DNA from: CAZQIC01 sp964593555
Lineage (GTDB): Bacteria; Bacteroidota; Bacteroidia; JAFLBG01
Length of the DNA stretch: 45,773 nt
Assembly (NCBI GenBank): GCA_964593555.1
Contig: CAZQIC010000023.1
Coordinates: 1-45,773, forward strand
Direction: 5' to 3'
Under the pieces are notes generated by a model that saw only the letters and a program-made list of their open reading frames with translations, ran no database searches and was not told where the DNA came from. Numbering within the stretch: position 1 is the first letter of the stretch; every line of letters starts with the position of its first letter. The position numbers and the translations under genes were made by a program. Shown here piece after piece: positions 6,856 through 15,547 of this stretch.

Positions 6856-8254
6856 TACTTTTTTTATAGGTCTCTATGAGTTCGAGTACGGTTGAATTAT
6901 TTTTTAATTGCGGAAGGAACTCGAACAATTCATTGTGCAACTGGTAATTTAAGCTTAACGCATTTTGTAAAAAAACGGTTGCTTCCTGTTTGTTCCCAAC
7001 GCTTAAAAAATAAGCGGCCATACGATAATAAAATTCTGCGCTGTCAGGTTGATGCTTGATTCCTTCTGCAAGCACTTCAATAGCTTCATTCTTGCTGTTG
7101 TTTTCAAATAATAACTGCGAATAATCGAGCCATATATCTTCATCCTGCGGATCAAGTTCTGCAGTTTTTTTGTATGCTTCAATTGCTTCTTCAATAAATC
7201 CGATTTTTGCCTGTACATCTCCAAAAATATACCAGAAATCCGGATTCTCCGGCTCCATCTCCAAGGCTTTTTTTATGTAATGTATTCCTTCAGTCAATCT
7301 TCCCTGCTGATCGAGAATAATTCCAATCCCAACCCATGCATCAGCGTATTCAGGATTTAGTTTTGTTGCTTTGTGGTAATAGGCAAGCGCTTTTTCCTGA
7401 TTCTCCATTTTCTCATAACACTCACCTATATAGTAGAAAGTGGTTGCATCCGGCCCTTCATGATCAAATGTTTCCCGGTAGATAATTATTGCTTCTTCGT
7501 AACGCTCGAGACTCGCCAGCGCATTGGCTTTATTAAAATATGCCGAACCGTAATTTTCTTTTATGGCAATGGCAAAGTCATAAGATTCAATTGCTTTTTC
7601 GTACATGCCTGAGCGGCTTTGTGCCACACCAAGATTAAACCATCCTGTATGCGAATACGGTTCCTCATCAACTAAAACGGAATAGAATTCGATAGCATCG
7701 GAAGTTTTCCCCGTTACTTCATAACAAAAACTGAGCTCGTAAAGTGCATGCTCATTCTCAGGGTTCTCTTTGATGGATCTTTTTAGATAAAAGATCGCAT
7801 CTTCATAACTTGAAAGATTAATGAATTCATGAGCGATGTAAAAATAAATATCATCCAGTTGATCTGAATTCTCCGCAGCTTTTTTATAGTTCTCAATAGC
7901 TTGCTCTGCTAAGCCCATCTGGCTGTAGATAGCAGCCTTGGTCATAAAAGTCTCTGCGTTATTTGGACTCAAATTCTCGGCCTTGGAAACAATTTCAAGG
8001 GCTTCTGTAGTCATTTTTTTAACGGAAAGAAATTGCGCCTTTTTCAATAAAAGGTACACCGAGAAAGGGTATTGCTCCAGTCCGGCATCAATAGCCTTCT
8101 CGGTTTTAACCATATCATTCGTGTCGAAATAATAATTGATTAATTCCTCGAATTCCTCGGCTTCAAAAAAATACCGGGTATTATTCGAAAGCATCAATTC
8201 AAATCTTTCGACCAATTGGCCTATATTATCGTCGTTTCGTTCCTCTTCCTGCAT
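6845..8254 (-). CDS. Tetratricopeptide repeat protein
   Basis: The 469-residue protein consists almost wholly of about 12 TPR units with the Gly/Ala/Pro spacing of the family; examples are GWFNLGVAQSRSGMYEKAIE, AYFNKANALASLERYEEAI and ADAWVGIGIILDQQGRLTE. There is no signal peptide; the N-terminus MQEEERNDDNIGQL is polar, so it is a cytoplasmic scaffold. It heads a minus-strand unit and overlaps the ComA-like gene by 11 bases. I recall TPR, ComA-like and aroE genes lying together in other Bacteroidota, which suggests a linked but uncharacterised role. A TAnnTTTG-type element lies upstream at 8286-8293. Confidence 0.9.
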   Translation of the reverse strand: MQEEERNDDNIGQLVERFELMLSNNTRYFFEAEEFEELINYYFDTNDMVKTEKAIDAGLEQYPFSVYLLLKKAQFLSVKKMTTEALEIVSKAENLSPNNAETFMTKAAIYSQMGLAEQAIENYKKAAENSDQLDDIYFYIAHEFINLSSYEDAIFYLKRSIKENPENEHALYELSFCYEVTGKTSDAIEFYSVLVDEEPYSHTGWFNLGVAQSRSGMYEKAIESYDFAIAIKENYGSAYFNKANALASLERYEEAIIIYRETFDHEGPDATTFYYIGECYEKMENQEKALAYYHKATKLNPEYADAWVGIGIILDQQGRLTEGIHYIKKALEMEPENPDFWYIFGDVQAKIGFIEEAIEAYKKTAELDPQDEDIWLDYSQLLFENNSKNEAIEVLAEGIKHQPDSAEFYYRMAAYFLSVGNKQEATVFLQNALSLNYQLHNELFEFLPQLKNNSTVLELIETYKKSNEL

Positions 8255-8285
8255 TTTCGTGTGAAAATGATATTATGCAAAAGTA

Positions 8286-8293
8286 CAAAAATA
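8286..8293 (-). promoter_or_regulatory. Candidate -7 promoter element for the TPR/comA-like unit
   Basis: The minus strand reads TATTTTTG, matching the Bacteroidota consensus TAnnTTTG, 31 bases before the TPR start codon. A convincing -33 TTG at standard spacing is not visible. Confidence 0.4.
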
Positions 8294-8374
8294 GTAGGTC
8301 TTATTTTCAATAGTTTTTAACAGGAATATTGCCATTGTTGACAATTAAACTGGATAACCAGACCTCAAATAAAT

Positions 8375-8382
8375 TAAATTTG
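8375..8382 (+). promoter_or_regulatory. Candidate -7 promoter element for the mutase gene
   Basis: TAAATTTG matches TAnnTTTG and ends 20 bases before the GTG start at 8403, giving a short leader. No good -33 element is seen at 17-23 bases. Confidence 0.4.
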
Positions 8383-8402
8383 CTAACTCAAAAAAGAAAC
8401 GT

Positions 8403-9818
8403 GTGACGCTGATAAAATCAATATCTGGAATTAGGGGAACAATAGGTGGACCAGCCGGTGATGGCTTAACTCCAGTTGATATCGTTAAGTATACTGCTGC
8501 TTACGGAACCTGGTTAAAGAAAAACTCTGGAAAAGGGAAAAAACTTAAAGTTGTTATTGGCCGTGATGCCCGTATATCGGGTGAAATGGTAAACTCAATT
8601 GTTGCAGGAACATTGCAGGGATTAGGTATTGATGTTGTTGATATTGGTTTGTCTACCACGCCAACAGTAGAAATAGCTGTACCAGATGAGGGTGCTACAG
8701 GCGGTATTATTATTACGGCCAGTCACAATCCTAAACAATGGAACGCTTTAAAACTATTGAACAATAAAGGAGAGTTTATTTCGGGCGAAGATGGTGAGCA
8801 GGTGCTGCAGATTGCAAACGACGAAACATTTTTATTTGCCGAGGTGAATAGTATTGGATCACTTATAAAGAATGATTCCTATTTTGAGAAGCACATAAAA
8901 AAAATACTGGACCTGCCGCTTGTTGATGTTGTTGCTATAAAATCCAAAAAATTTAAGATTGCTATTGATTGTGTTAACTCCACAGGTGGAATTGTAATTC
9001 CCAAATTATTGAAAGCCTTAGGTGTTGCAGAAGTTGTTGAATTGTATTGCGAACCAAACGGTGAGTTTCCTCATAACCCTGAACCATTGCCGGAGAATTT
9101 AAGAGACATTGCAAAAACCGTAATAAAAAGTAAAGCAGATGTTGGAATAGTTGTTGATCCGGATGTTGATCGCTTAGCAATTGTTTGTGAAGACGGCGAA
9201 ATGTTTGGAGAAGAATATACATTGGTGGCTGTTGCCGATTATGTGTTGAAAAATAGTAAAGGGGGAAATACAGTTTCTAACCTTTCTTCTACCCGTGCAT
9301 TGAGAGATGTCACCGAAAAAGCAGGAGGAAAATATACTGCATCAGCAGTTGGTGAAGTGAACGTTGTAAAATTAATGAAGGAAACCAAGGCTGTAATCGG
9401 TGGTGAAGGTAACGGCGGGGTTATATATCCTGAACTGCATTACGGCAGAGATGCCTTGGTTGGTATTGCTTTGTTCCTGACACACCTGGCTAAGTTTGGT
9501 AAAACATGTTCCATGCTTCGCGCTTCATATCCAAATTATCATATTTCGAAAAACAAGATTGAGCTTACCAATGAGGTAGATGTGGATATGATATTAAAAG
9601 GCATACAGGACAAGTATAAAAAACAGCCTATTAATACTGTTGACGGCCTTAAAATTGAATTTAATAAGGAATGGGTGCACCTCCGCAGGTCAAATACAGA
9701 GCCCATTATACGCATATACTCCGAAAGTGAATCGGAAACTACAGCCGAGAACCTTGCAAAAAAGATAATGCTCGATATCAGGGAACTTATAAAACATCAG
9801 CAAATCCCTTCGAACTAG
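8403..9818 (+). CDS. glmM: Phosphoglucosamine mutase / phosphomannomutase family enzyme
   Basis: This alpha-D-phosphohexomutase interconverts hexosamine or hexose 1- and 6-phosphates; in Bacteroidota this form usually supplies glucosamine-1-phosphate for peptidoglycan and LPS. The 471-residue protein has the phosphoserine loop TASHNPKQWNALK (Ser about residue 107), the Mg-binding DPDVDRLA (about 254), GEGNGGVIYP for substrate recognition, and the C-terminal phosphate site RRSNTEPIIRIYSE. Translation starts at GTG (8403) giving MTLIKSISGIRGTIGG, which matches the family N-terminus. It is about 160 bases upstream of the cysteine desulfurase gene on the same strand. Confidence 0.92.
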   Translation: MTLIKSISGIRGTIGGPAGDGLTPVDIVKYTAAYGTWLKKNSGKGKKLKVVIGRDARISGEMVNSIVAGTLQGLGIDVVDIGLSTTPTVEIAVPDEGATGGIIITASHNPKQWNALKLLNNKGEFISGEDGEQVLQIANDETFLFAEVNSIGSLIKNDSYFEKHIKKILDLPLVDVVAIKSKKFKIAIDCVNSTGGIVIPKLLKALGVAEVVELYCEPNGEFPHNPEPLPENLRDIAKTVIKSKADVGIVVDPDVDRLAIVCEDGEMFGEEYTLVAVADYVLKNSKGGNTVSNLSSTRALRDVTEKAGGKYTASAVGEVNVVKLMKETKAVIGGEGNGGVIYPELHYGRDALVGIALFLTHLAKFGKTCSMLRASYPNYHISKNKIELTNEVDVDMILKGIQDKYKKQPINTVDGLKIEFNKEWVHLRRSNTEPIIRIYSESESETTAENLAKKIMLDIRELIKHQQIPSN

Positions 9819-9902
9819 TAATATACGCTGTTTTTTGTATCGACTTTTTCCTTGATCTTTCTTAAATTTGTATATAAACAATTACGAACATGAAATAGTC
9901 AT

Positions 9903-9917
9903 ATACCTACGGTATAC
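9903..9917. repeat. Dispersed short repeat copy
   Basis: ATACCTACGGTATAC differs at one position from the reverse complement of the repeats at 43-57 and 503-517. It lies in the spacer before the cysteine desulfurase gene. Confidence 0.35.
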
Positions 9918-9975
9918 AATCCGAAAATGAGTATGACGTATTCCATGTGGCAATAAAAATTAAAAATATATTCAC

Positions 9976-11112
9976 ATGAAGGTTTATCTGGATAACGCGG
10001 CAACAACAGCTTTGAGCCCTGAAGTATTGGAGGCAATGTTACCTTACATGAAGGAACATTTTGGGAATCCTTCTTCTATTCACTCTTTTGGAAGAAAAAC
10101 AAGAGCGGTTATTGAAACATCGAGAAAGGCAATAGCAAATATGCTTAATGCAGCTCCTGCAGAAATATTTTTTACATCCGGAGGTACAGAGGCCGATAAC
10201 ATGGCTATATGTGGTTCCATTAATGACCTTGGAATTAAACACGCCATTACTAGCAGAATTGAACACCATGCAGTATTGCATACATTGGAAGTGCTGCAGG
10301 AACAGGGGAAAATAAAGTTGAGTTTGGTTGATCTTTTACCTGACGGTCATATTGATCTTAAGCATCTGGAAGAATTATTAGCATTTAACTCGCGCACGCT
10401 GGTATCATTGATGCATGCGAATAATGAGATCGGTAATTTATTGGCGATAAAAGAAGTAGGGGAAATATGTGAAAAATACAATGCCATTTTTCATTCGGAT
10501 ACTGTGCAAACAATGGGGCATTATAATATTGATACAAAAAAAATAAAAACTCATTTTATTACAGGTGCAGCACATAAATTCCATGGCCCTAAAGGGACGG
10601 GTTTTTTATATGTAAACAGCAGCGTGAAAATTAATCCGTTTATCTATGGCGGTTCGCAAGAAAGAAACATGCGCGGCGGCACAGAAAATCTTTACGGTAT
10701 TGTTGGTTTAGCAAAAGCATTAGAAGTAGCAAATAAAGAAATGCAGGAACACCACGAACATATACAGTCGTTAAAAACATATATGATCAACAAACTGGAA
10801 AATGCAATACCCGATGTTTGTTTTAATGGTGATGCAAAAGGCAACAGTTTATATACTGTCCTTAACGTTCAATTTCCTCCAAGCGATATCGCGGAGATGT
10901 TATTGTTCAACTTGGATATAGCAGGTATTGCCGCTTCAGGCGGTAGTGCATGTACATCAGGAAGTAATCAGGGTTCGCATGTGTTAAGAGGGATCGGATG
11001 TGATATGTCAAGACCATCCGTAAGATTTTCATTCAGCAAATACAATACAAAAGAAGAGATCGATTTTTGTGTAGAGAAATTAAAAGAAATGTTCGCTGTA
11101 AAGGTTTCGTAG
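9976..11112 (+). CDS. iscS: Cysteine desulfurase (IscS/NifS type)
   Basis: This PLP enzyme removes sulfur from cysteine for iron-sulfur clusters and tRNA thiolation. The 378-residue protein starts MKVYLDNAATTALSPEVLEA, has SGGTEADNMA for cofactor binding, the PLP Lys in GAAHKFHGPKGTG (about residue 201), and the persulfide Cys in SGGSACTSGSNQGSH (about 326). The Cys loop is of the group I (IscS/NifS) type. It stands alone, without visible iscU or hscBA genes. A strong hairpin terminator follows the stop codon. Confidence 0.93.
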   Translation: MKVYLDNAATTALSPEVLEAMLPYMKEHFGNPSSIHSFGRKTRAVIETSRKAIANMLNAAPAEIFFTSGGTEADNMAICGSINDLGIKHAITSRIEHHAVLHTLEVLQEQGKIKLSLVDLLPDGHIDLKHLEELLAFNSRTLVSLMHANNEIGNLLAIKEVGEICEKYNAIFHSDTVQTMGHYNIDTKKIKTHFITGAAHKFHGPKGTGFLYVNSSVKINPFIYGGSQERNMRGGTENLYGIVGLAKALEVANKEMQEHHEHIQSLKTYMINKLENAIPDVCFNGDAKGNSLYTVLNVQFPPSDIAEMLLFNLDIAGIAASGGSACTSGSNQGSHVLRGIGCDMSRPSVRFSFSKYNTKEEIDFCVEKLKEMFAVKVS

Positions 11113-11130
11113 CTCTGAAAGTCATTAAGC

Positions 11131-11163
11131 AAAAAGCCCCTCGAAAATCGAAGGGCTTTTTTA
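11131..11163. terminator. Bidirectional intrinsic terminator
   Basis: AAAAGCCC and GGGCTTTT form the outer stem, with a TCGA/TCGA inner pairing, and runs of A and T on either side. It separates two convergent genes, iscS (+) and the secreted protein at 11180-11605 (-), and can stop transcription both ways. Confidence 0.9.
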
Positions 11164-11179
11164 ATGCAGTCAATTTAGC

Positions 11180-11605
11180 TTATCTGAATCCAACATAAAC
11201 AGTAACACATCCGGCTTTGTCCAGCCCTTCTGTTGTATTATCTGATGTAATAATTTCAAGGGTCATATCCTGTGTATTCTCAACATTAAAATCCCATTGG
11301 ATAGTACCATAGCTTTTTGTTGTAAAAACAATTTTGTTGCTTGAGTTTCTCAGGTTCAGCTGAATTTTTCCTAATGCATCATCAGCGCAGATCAATACAC
11401 GGTTATCATCACCATAATAAAAGGTCATTCTAACATTGATGTTCTCACCATTCAACATGGTGGTAGAATATGTTTGTTCAGTTGGTATATAAGGTTTCAG
11501 TTTTGGCAGACATTTGTTTTTAGAAAACCCTGCGCATTGAGATAACCCAGCCTGTGAAAAAGCTATGATCGCAAAAGCGAATAAAACTAATTTTATTTTT
11601 TTCAT
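11180..11605 (-). CDS. Small secreted protein of unknown function
   Basis: The 141-residue protein starts with a signal peptide (MKKIKLVLFAFAIIAFSQAG), followed by a Cys-containing segment LSQCAGFSKNKCLPKLKPY and a beta-rich body with NVRMTFYYGDDNRVLICADD and GTIQWDFNVENTQDMTLEI. It ends AGCVTVYVGFR. Four Cys in the mature part could form disulfides in the periplasm. I do not recognise a named domain. It lies 20 bases downstream of the lipoprotein gene at 11626-12543, so the two are probably co-transcribed and may act together at the envelope. Confidence 0.75.
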   Translation of the reverse strand: MKKIKLVLFAFAIIAFSQAGLSQCAGFSKNKCLPKLKPYIPTEQTYSTTMLNGENINVRMTFYYGDDNRVLICADDALGKIQLNLRNSSNKIVFTTKSYGTIQWDFNVENTQDMTLEIITSDNTTEGLDKAGCVTVYVGFR

Positions 11606-11625
11606 ATTTCTCCTTGAGATTATTG

Positions 11626-12543
11626 TTAGGAGTTAACTATTTTGTTTCTAAGTATTTCAGTTTTTGTGGTGATCCTGTCTAACTGATCCTTAGTAAGGCT
11701 GTATTTTGCGCCTCCGCCAATAGTGATAACATTTTTAGTTGTATCAGCAGTTACAGTTGGAGAAGCTTCTACCATTTGCATTTCGTCGTAAATCGCTTTT
11801 ATATCTTTCATATCCCCTAAGATCGCAGCTACATCGGCATCATGATTTTGCGTATTTAATAAAGCAACGATGTTGTTAAATGATCCTTTTAGTTCAGCAA
11901 TCCTGGTAACTACTGCAGCATTGTCTTCCAATGTTTTAGCCACCTGCGTTCCTACATAAAGTCCTTCAACAAAACCACCTGCAATAGCCAACAGAGCAAT
12001 ATTGCTTTGTTCGTTATCTTTAAATGACTCGTTAGAGTTAAGGAAAATATCAGAGATCATATACAATAATGAATCCTGGTTGCTGCTATTTTTTCTCAGG
12101 CGATCAATTGTTTCACCGGCAAATGCTCCTGATGAACCTAATGCATCAGCTAATTTTTTAGAACATTCCAAAAAGTTCATACACTCCTGAGTTTGTCCAA
12201 AAATTGCTGAATAACTCATGTCAGCACCGTACACTCCAAGGTTAAGTGCCTTAGAAGAAGTAGTAGAGTATTTAGAAACGTTATCTTTTGAATTTAACAC
12301 TTTTAGGTCGTAAGTGGCACCTGCTCTTTTAAGCATTTTGCCTAACTGAATAGGAGAAGGAATAGAATAGAAAACATTTTTACCTCCTGTTGCATTAGCA
12401 GAAGAATCTACTGTTGCTGTTGTATCTTTAGTTTCACCACCTTCACCATCCTGATCGGACCCACCGCAGCTTGCTAAAAAAGTTACTGAAGAAAGCACTA
12501 AAATGCTCTTAAGAATATGCTTGTTAACAGTTTTAAGTGTCAT
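11626..12543 (-). CDS. Lipoprotein of unknown function
   Basis: I chose the internal start at 12543 (MTLKTVNKHILKSILVLS) because it begins a lipoprotein signal peptide with the lipobox TFLASC, Cys at residue 26. A longer in-frame start at 12645 would put 34 unlikely residues before it. After a Gly/Asp/Thr-rich linker the body is helical, with IPSPIQLGKMLKRAGATYD, GVYGADMSYSAIFGQTQE and a C-terminal SLTKDQLDRITTKTEILR. The final 304 residues show no catalytic motif. It is probably anchored in the outer or inner membrane and co-transcribed with the secreted protein downstream. Confidence 0.75.
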   Translation of the reverse strand: MTLKTVNKHILKSILVLSSVTFLASCGGSDQDGEGGETKDTTATVDSSANATGGKNVFYSIPSPIQLGKMLKRAGATYDLKVLNSKDNVSKYSTTSSKALNLGVYGADMSYSAIFGQTQECMNFLECSKKLADALGSSGAFAGETIDRLRKNSSNQDSLLYMISDIFLNSNESFKDNEQSNIALLAIAGGFVEGLYVGTQVAKTLEDNAAVVTRIAELKGSFNNIVALLNTQNHDADVAAILGDMKDIKAIYDEMQMVEASPTVTADTTKNVITIGGGAKYSLTKDQLDRITTKTEILRNKIVNS

Positions 12544-12715
12544 ATTGATAATGATGTTTAAGGTTTTGTTAATCTGTTTGTCAAATATAGAATTAATTTT
12601 AGACAATACTATGGTTATTTCATTTAAAATCTGCTCAGAATACACGTTTTGAGGGCTTAAATAGGATTTAACAATTACATAATTAATATCTTTATAGAAT
12701 ATTTTTTAAGGCTAA

Positions 12716-13369
12716 ATGGACGATCACAAAGACTATATTAATAAGCTGAGGACTGAATTTTTAGCTGGACAACTCGACGAGTCTTCTGCAGATAAAAACG
12801 CGATTGCTCAATTTGAAAAATGGTTCAAAGATGTGGTAGATCAGAAAATTCCTGACGGAAATGCTGCAGTGCTGTCTACTGTTTCTGCAGAGGGGAGGCC
12901 GTCAGCCAGGATATTGTTACTAAGAGGCTTCGATGACAATGGTTTTGTTTTTTATACCAATTACGATAGTCGTAAGGGAAAAGAGATGGAGAAAAATCCA
13001 TATGTGGCCCTGACTTTTTTTTGGCAATCATTGGAAAGGCAGATAAGGATAGAAGGAAGAGTTGAAAAACAAACTGAAGCAGATTCTGATGATTATTTTA
13101 ACCGGAGGCCCAAAGGAAGCAGGTTGGGGGCATGGGCATCACCGCAAAGCAATGTTATTCCGGACAGGAGTTTTTTAGATAATAAATTAAATGAAGTTGA
13201 AAATAAATTTCCGGGAGAAAATGTACCAAGACCTGAATTCTGGGGTGGCTATATTCTTAAACCAATTACAATAGAATTCTGGCAGGGCCGCGCCAGCCGC
13301 TTACATGACAGGTTGCTGTATACTCAAATTGGGAATGGCTCCTGGAAAATAGAGCGCCTTGCTCCGTAA
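12716..13369 (+). CDS. pdxH: Pyridoxamine 5'-phosphate oxidase
   Basis: It is an FMN enzyme that oxidises pyridoxine/pyridoxamine 5'-phosphate to PLP. The 217-residue length is typical. Visible features are ARILLLRGFDDNGFVFYTNY and SRKGKEMEKNPYVAL for FMN and substrate binding, a split-barrel core, and the diagnostic C-terminal IEFWQGRASRLHDRLLY with WKIERLAP at the end. It is followed after 14 bases by the glycosyltransferase gene on the same strand. The product serves the PLP enzymes of the cell, including the nearby cysteine desulfurase. Confidence 0.96.
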   Translation: MDDHKDYINKLRTEFLAGQLDESSADKNAIAQFEKWFKDVVDQKIPDGNAAVLSTVSAEGRPSARILLLRGFDDNGFVFYTNYDSRKGKEMEKNPYVALTFFWQSLERQIRIEGRVEKQTEADSDDYFNRRPKGSRLGAWASPQSNVIPDRSFLDNKLNEVENKFPGENVPRPEFWGGYILKPITIEFWQGRASRLHDRLLYTQIGNGSWKIERLAP

Positions 13370-13383
13370 TTATTATTTACTTC

Positions 13384-14628
13384 ATGAACTATTTCGAAAA
13401 GTTTGGTTATGTCTCTCCAAGACTTAGTGTTGACCCTTCTGCTGACTTATTTCTATCAGTTGTAATTCCCTGTTATAACGAGCCCTCAGTATTAAGATCA
13501 CTTCAATCGTTGTTTGATTGCGACGCTCCGAAAAAGAATGTTGAGGTAATTGTTGTGGTCAATGGTGCGGAGACTTCTTTAGATGAGGTTCGTTTGCAGA
13601 ATAAAAGATCAGTTGAAGAAATTCATAATTGGAAAAATAATAAAAAACGAAGAGGGTTTGATGTACATGTTATTGAAGTTGATGATATGCCTGACAAGCA
13701 TGCTGGCGTAGGCCTTGCCCGCAAAATAGGAATGGATGAAGCAGCTTATCGTTTTAATAAAATAAATGTTGATGGTGTAATCGTTTGTTACGATGCTGAT
13801 TGTACCTGTGATAAAAATTACCTGATCGAAATAGAAAAACAGTTTTTGGATAAAAATGTTAATGCAGCCTCAATATATTTTGAACATCCACTATCGGGCG
13901 ATGAGCATGATAAAACGATTTATAATGCCATCGTTGATTATGAATTATTCCTGAGGTATTACATTGAAGGCTTGCGTTATGCAGGATATCCTTATGCCTT
14001 TCATACCATAGGGTCGAGTATGGCAGTAAGGAATTCTGTGTATCAAAAGCAAGGTGGGATGAATAAAAGAAAAGCCGGAGAGGATTTTTATTTTTTGCAT
14101 AAAGTAATTCCATTGGGAAATTTTATTGATATCAATGATACGCGTGTGATTCCTTCACCCCGCCCTAGCGATCGTGTTCCATTTGGCACCGGGAGGGCGG
14201 TAAATAAATGGCTGGAGAAAAAAGAAGAAGATTTTAAATCGTATTCTCCGGAAATATTTAAAGAATTAAAAAAGTTCTTTGAAATGGTTCCGATTTTATA
14301 TGAAAATGGAGTAGAGGTATATGGCTCATTACCCTCTTCAGTAAAGTCATTTATCACATTACCTGATTTCAAAAATAAATTAGAGGAGATAAAACGTAAC
14401 AGTACAACCTACGAATCATTTGTAAAGCGTTTTTATACATGGTGGGATGGATTCATCGTATTAAAATTTGTTCATTTTTCCCGCGATAATTTTTATCCCG
14501 ATGTTCCACTTGCCGGATCTGTAGCGGTTCTATTAAGTAGGAGTGAAGCTACTGCCAACGATTTATTATTGGCACTTAGAGGTATACAAAGAAAAAGTCC
14601 GCTTGCGGCGGACTTTTATCAAAGATAA
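13384..14628 (+). CDS. Family 2 glycosyltransferase-like protein
   Basis: The 414-residue protein has the GT-A start SVVIPCYNEPSVLRSLQSLF (about residues 23-42) and CYDADCTCDKNYLIEIE (about 138), matching the nucleotide-sugar-binding strand and a DxD-like motif, then GSSMAVRNSVYQKQGGMNKR and KAGEDFYFLHK, the acceptor-side ED motif. It has no membrane segment. The role is probably transfer of a sugar to an envelope polysaccharide or lipid; donor and acceptor are unknown. It follows pdxH by 14 bases. The last codons overlap a strong hairpin that serves as its transcription terminator. Confidence 0.8.
   Translation: MNYFEKFGYVSPRLSVDPSADLFLSVVIPCYNEPSVLRSLQSLFDCDAPKKNVEVIVVVNGAETSLDEVRLQNKRSVEEIHNWKNNKKRRGFDVHVIEVDDMPDKHAGVGLARKIGMDEAAYRFNKINVDGVIVCYDADCTCDKNYLIEIEKQFLDKNVNAASIYFEHPLSGDEHDKTIYNAIVDYELFLRYYIEGLRYAGYPYAFHTIGSSMAVRNSVYQKQGGMNKRKAGEDFYFLHKVIPLGNFIDINDTRVIPSPRPSDRVPFGTGRAVNKWLEKKEEDFKSYSPEIFKELKKFFEMVPILYENGVEVYGSLPSSVKSFITLPDFKNKLEEIKRNSTTYESFVKRFYTWWDGFIVLKFVHFSRDNFYPDVPLAGSVAVLLSRSEATANDLLLALRGIQRKSPLAADFYQR
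14592..14617. terminator. Terminator hairpin overlapping the glycosyltransferase 3' end
   Basis: AAAAGTCCGC and GCGGACTTTT form a 10-base perfect stem with the loop TTGCG. The hairpin lies inside the coding sequence just before the stop codon at 14626-14628. Its A/T-flanked shape allows use by both convergent genes, the glycosyltransferase and THX. Confidence 0.75.
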
Positions 14629-14638
14629 TTTTACAATC

Positions 14639-14818
14639 TTATTTTTTAGCAGCTTTTTTGACTGGAGCTTTCTTAGCTGGAGCTTTCTTAGCTTCTCCAC
14701 CTTCAGATTTTGCTTTGGCTTTTACTTCGCCTGATTTTTTCTTTTTTTTAGGTCTGGTTACACCATAAGAACCCATAAATATTTTTCCTTTTTTTGTTTT
14801 TTTGTCACCTTTTCCCAT
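14639..14818 (-). CDS. 30S ribosomal protein THX with Lys/Ala-rich tail
   Basis: From the start at 14818 the product is 59 residues. MGKGDKKTKKGKIFMGSYG is followed by VTRPKKKKK, the small-subunit protein THX (bS31) that fits into the 16S rRNA head in Thermus. The second half, with KAPAKKAPVKKAAKK, is a low-complexity histone-H1-like basic tail that extends the 25-30 residue core. An upstream in-frame ATG at 14845 would add nine residues that do not fit the family. A TACATTTG promoter element lies at 14843-14850 on the minus strand. Confidence 0.88.
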   Translation of the reverse strand: MGKGDKKTKKGKIFMGSYGVTRPKKKKKSGEVKAKAKSEGGEAKKAPAKKAPVKKAAKK

Positions 14819-14842
14819 GAGTGATTTGTTTTTTAGTTGCCG

Positions 14843-14850
14843 CAAATGTA
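14843..14850 (-). promoter_or_regulatory. Candidate -7 promoter element for THX
   Basis: The minus strand reads TACATTTG, matching TAnnTTTG, 24 bases upstream of the chosen start codon. Its position also argues for the shorter start at 14818, since the longer ORF would begin inside or next to the promoter. Confidence 0.5.
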
Positions 14851-14878
14851 TGAAAAATACTATTACGGTTGAAAAATG

Positions 14879-15541
14879 TTATTTCTTAGTCAAAAGATCG
14901 TTGAGCTGAGTATTGATAATTTTATTTACCTCATCGTGTTTTGAAAAGACCATAAAGTGTCTTCCATCTTTTATTATTGCATCAGGCTGCGTGAATCGGA
15001 TGGGTAGGATCTTGTCCTCGGTGCCGTGAATATGAAAAATGTTTGCCGGTTTTTCTTCATTTCTCCAATGAAGAATGACATTAATGGCCCATTTTAAATA
15101 TACTTCATCAGTATCCTCGAGGATTTGCGCTAGTAAATTTTTCTCCTCAATTGTTTTTGCTCCGAATAACCAAAATGTAAAATAATTTTTGAATTTTAAT
15201 ATTCTTGTCGGAATTATCTTGTTGATCCCAAGGCCTCCTATTAATTTGAAATACCATGGGATTTGTTTGTTTGATGACGCACTTGAAATTATTATTGATT
15301 TAACCGGTGTAAGAACTTTTGTTAATTCACAAGCCACTATTCCTCCGAAAGAAAGTCCTATTAAAACAAATGGCCTTAATGTGTCTATTCTTTCTGCGAG
15401 TCGTAACGAATAGTTGGTTAATGTTTCGTTTTTAATAGGAAGTATCCAGTCAATATGAATTGTGTTGAAAGAGGCCGGGAGAATTATCTTTTGAAAAGCT
15501 CTTTTGTCTGCACCAAGGCCGCTTATGAAATATACATTCAA
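14879..15541 (-). CDS. Alpha/beta-hydrolase fold protein
   Basis: The 220-residue protein starts MNVYFISGLGADKRAF with the oxyanion-type loop, has the nucleophile elbow LIGLSFGGIVACEL (Ser about residue 64), a late acid in HIHGTEDKILP, and the catalytic His in IKDGRHFMVFSKHDE. All three triad residues are present, so it should be an active serine hydrolase. There is no signal peptide. It lies 6 bases downstream of the small ABM-like gene, suggesting one transcript. The substrate cannot be told from sequence. Confidence 0.85.
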   Translation of the reverse strand: MNVYFISGLGADKRAFQKIILPASFNTIHIDWILPIKNETLTNYSLRLAERIDTLRPFVLIGLSFGGIVACELTKVLTPVKSIIISSASSNKQIPWYFKLIGGLGINKIIPTRILKFKNYFTFWLFGAKTIEEKNLLAQILEDTDEVYLKWAINVILHWRNEEKPANIFHIHGTEDKILPIRFTQPDAIIKDGRHFMVFSKHDEVNKIINTQLNDLLTKK

Positions 15542-15547
15542 AATTGT

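Noticed and set aside
11626..12645. Longer lipoprotein start at 12645
   Set aside because: It would put 34 residues before a clear lipoprotein signal peptide, which begins at 12543.
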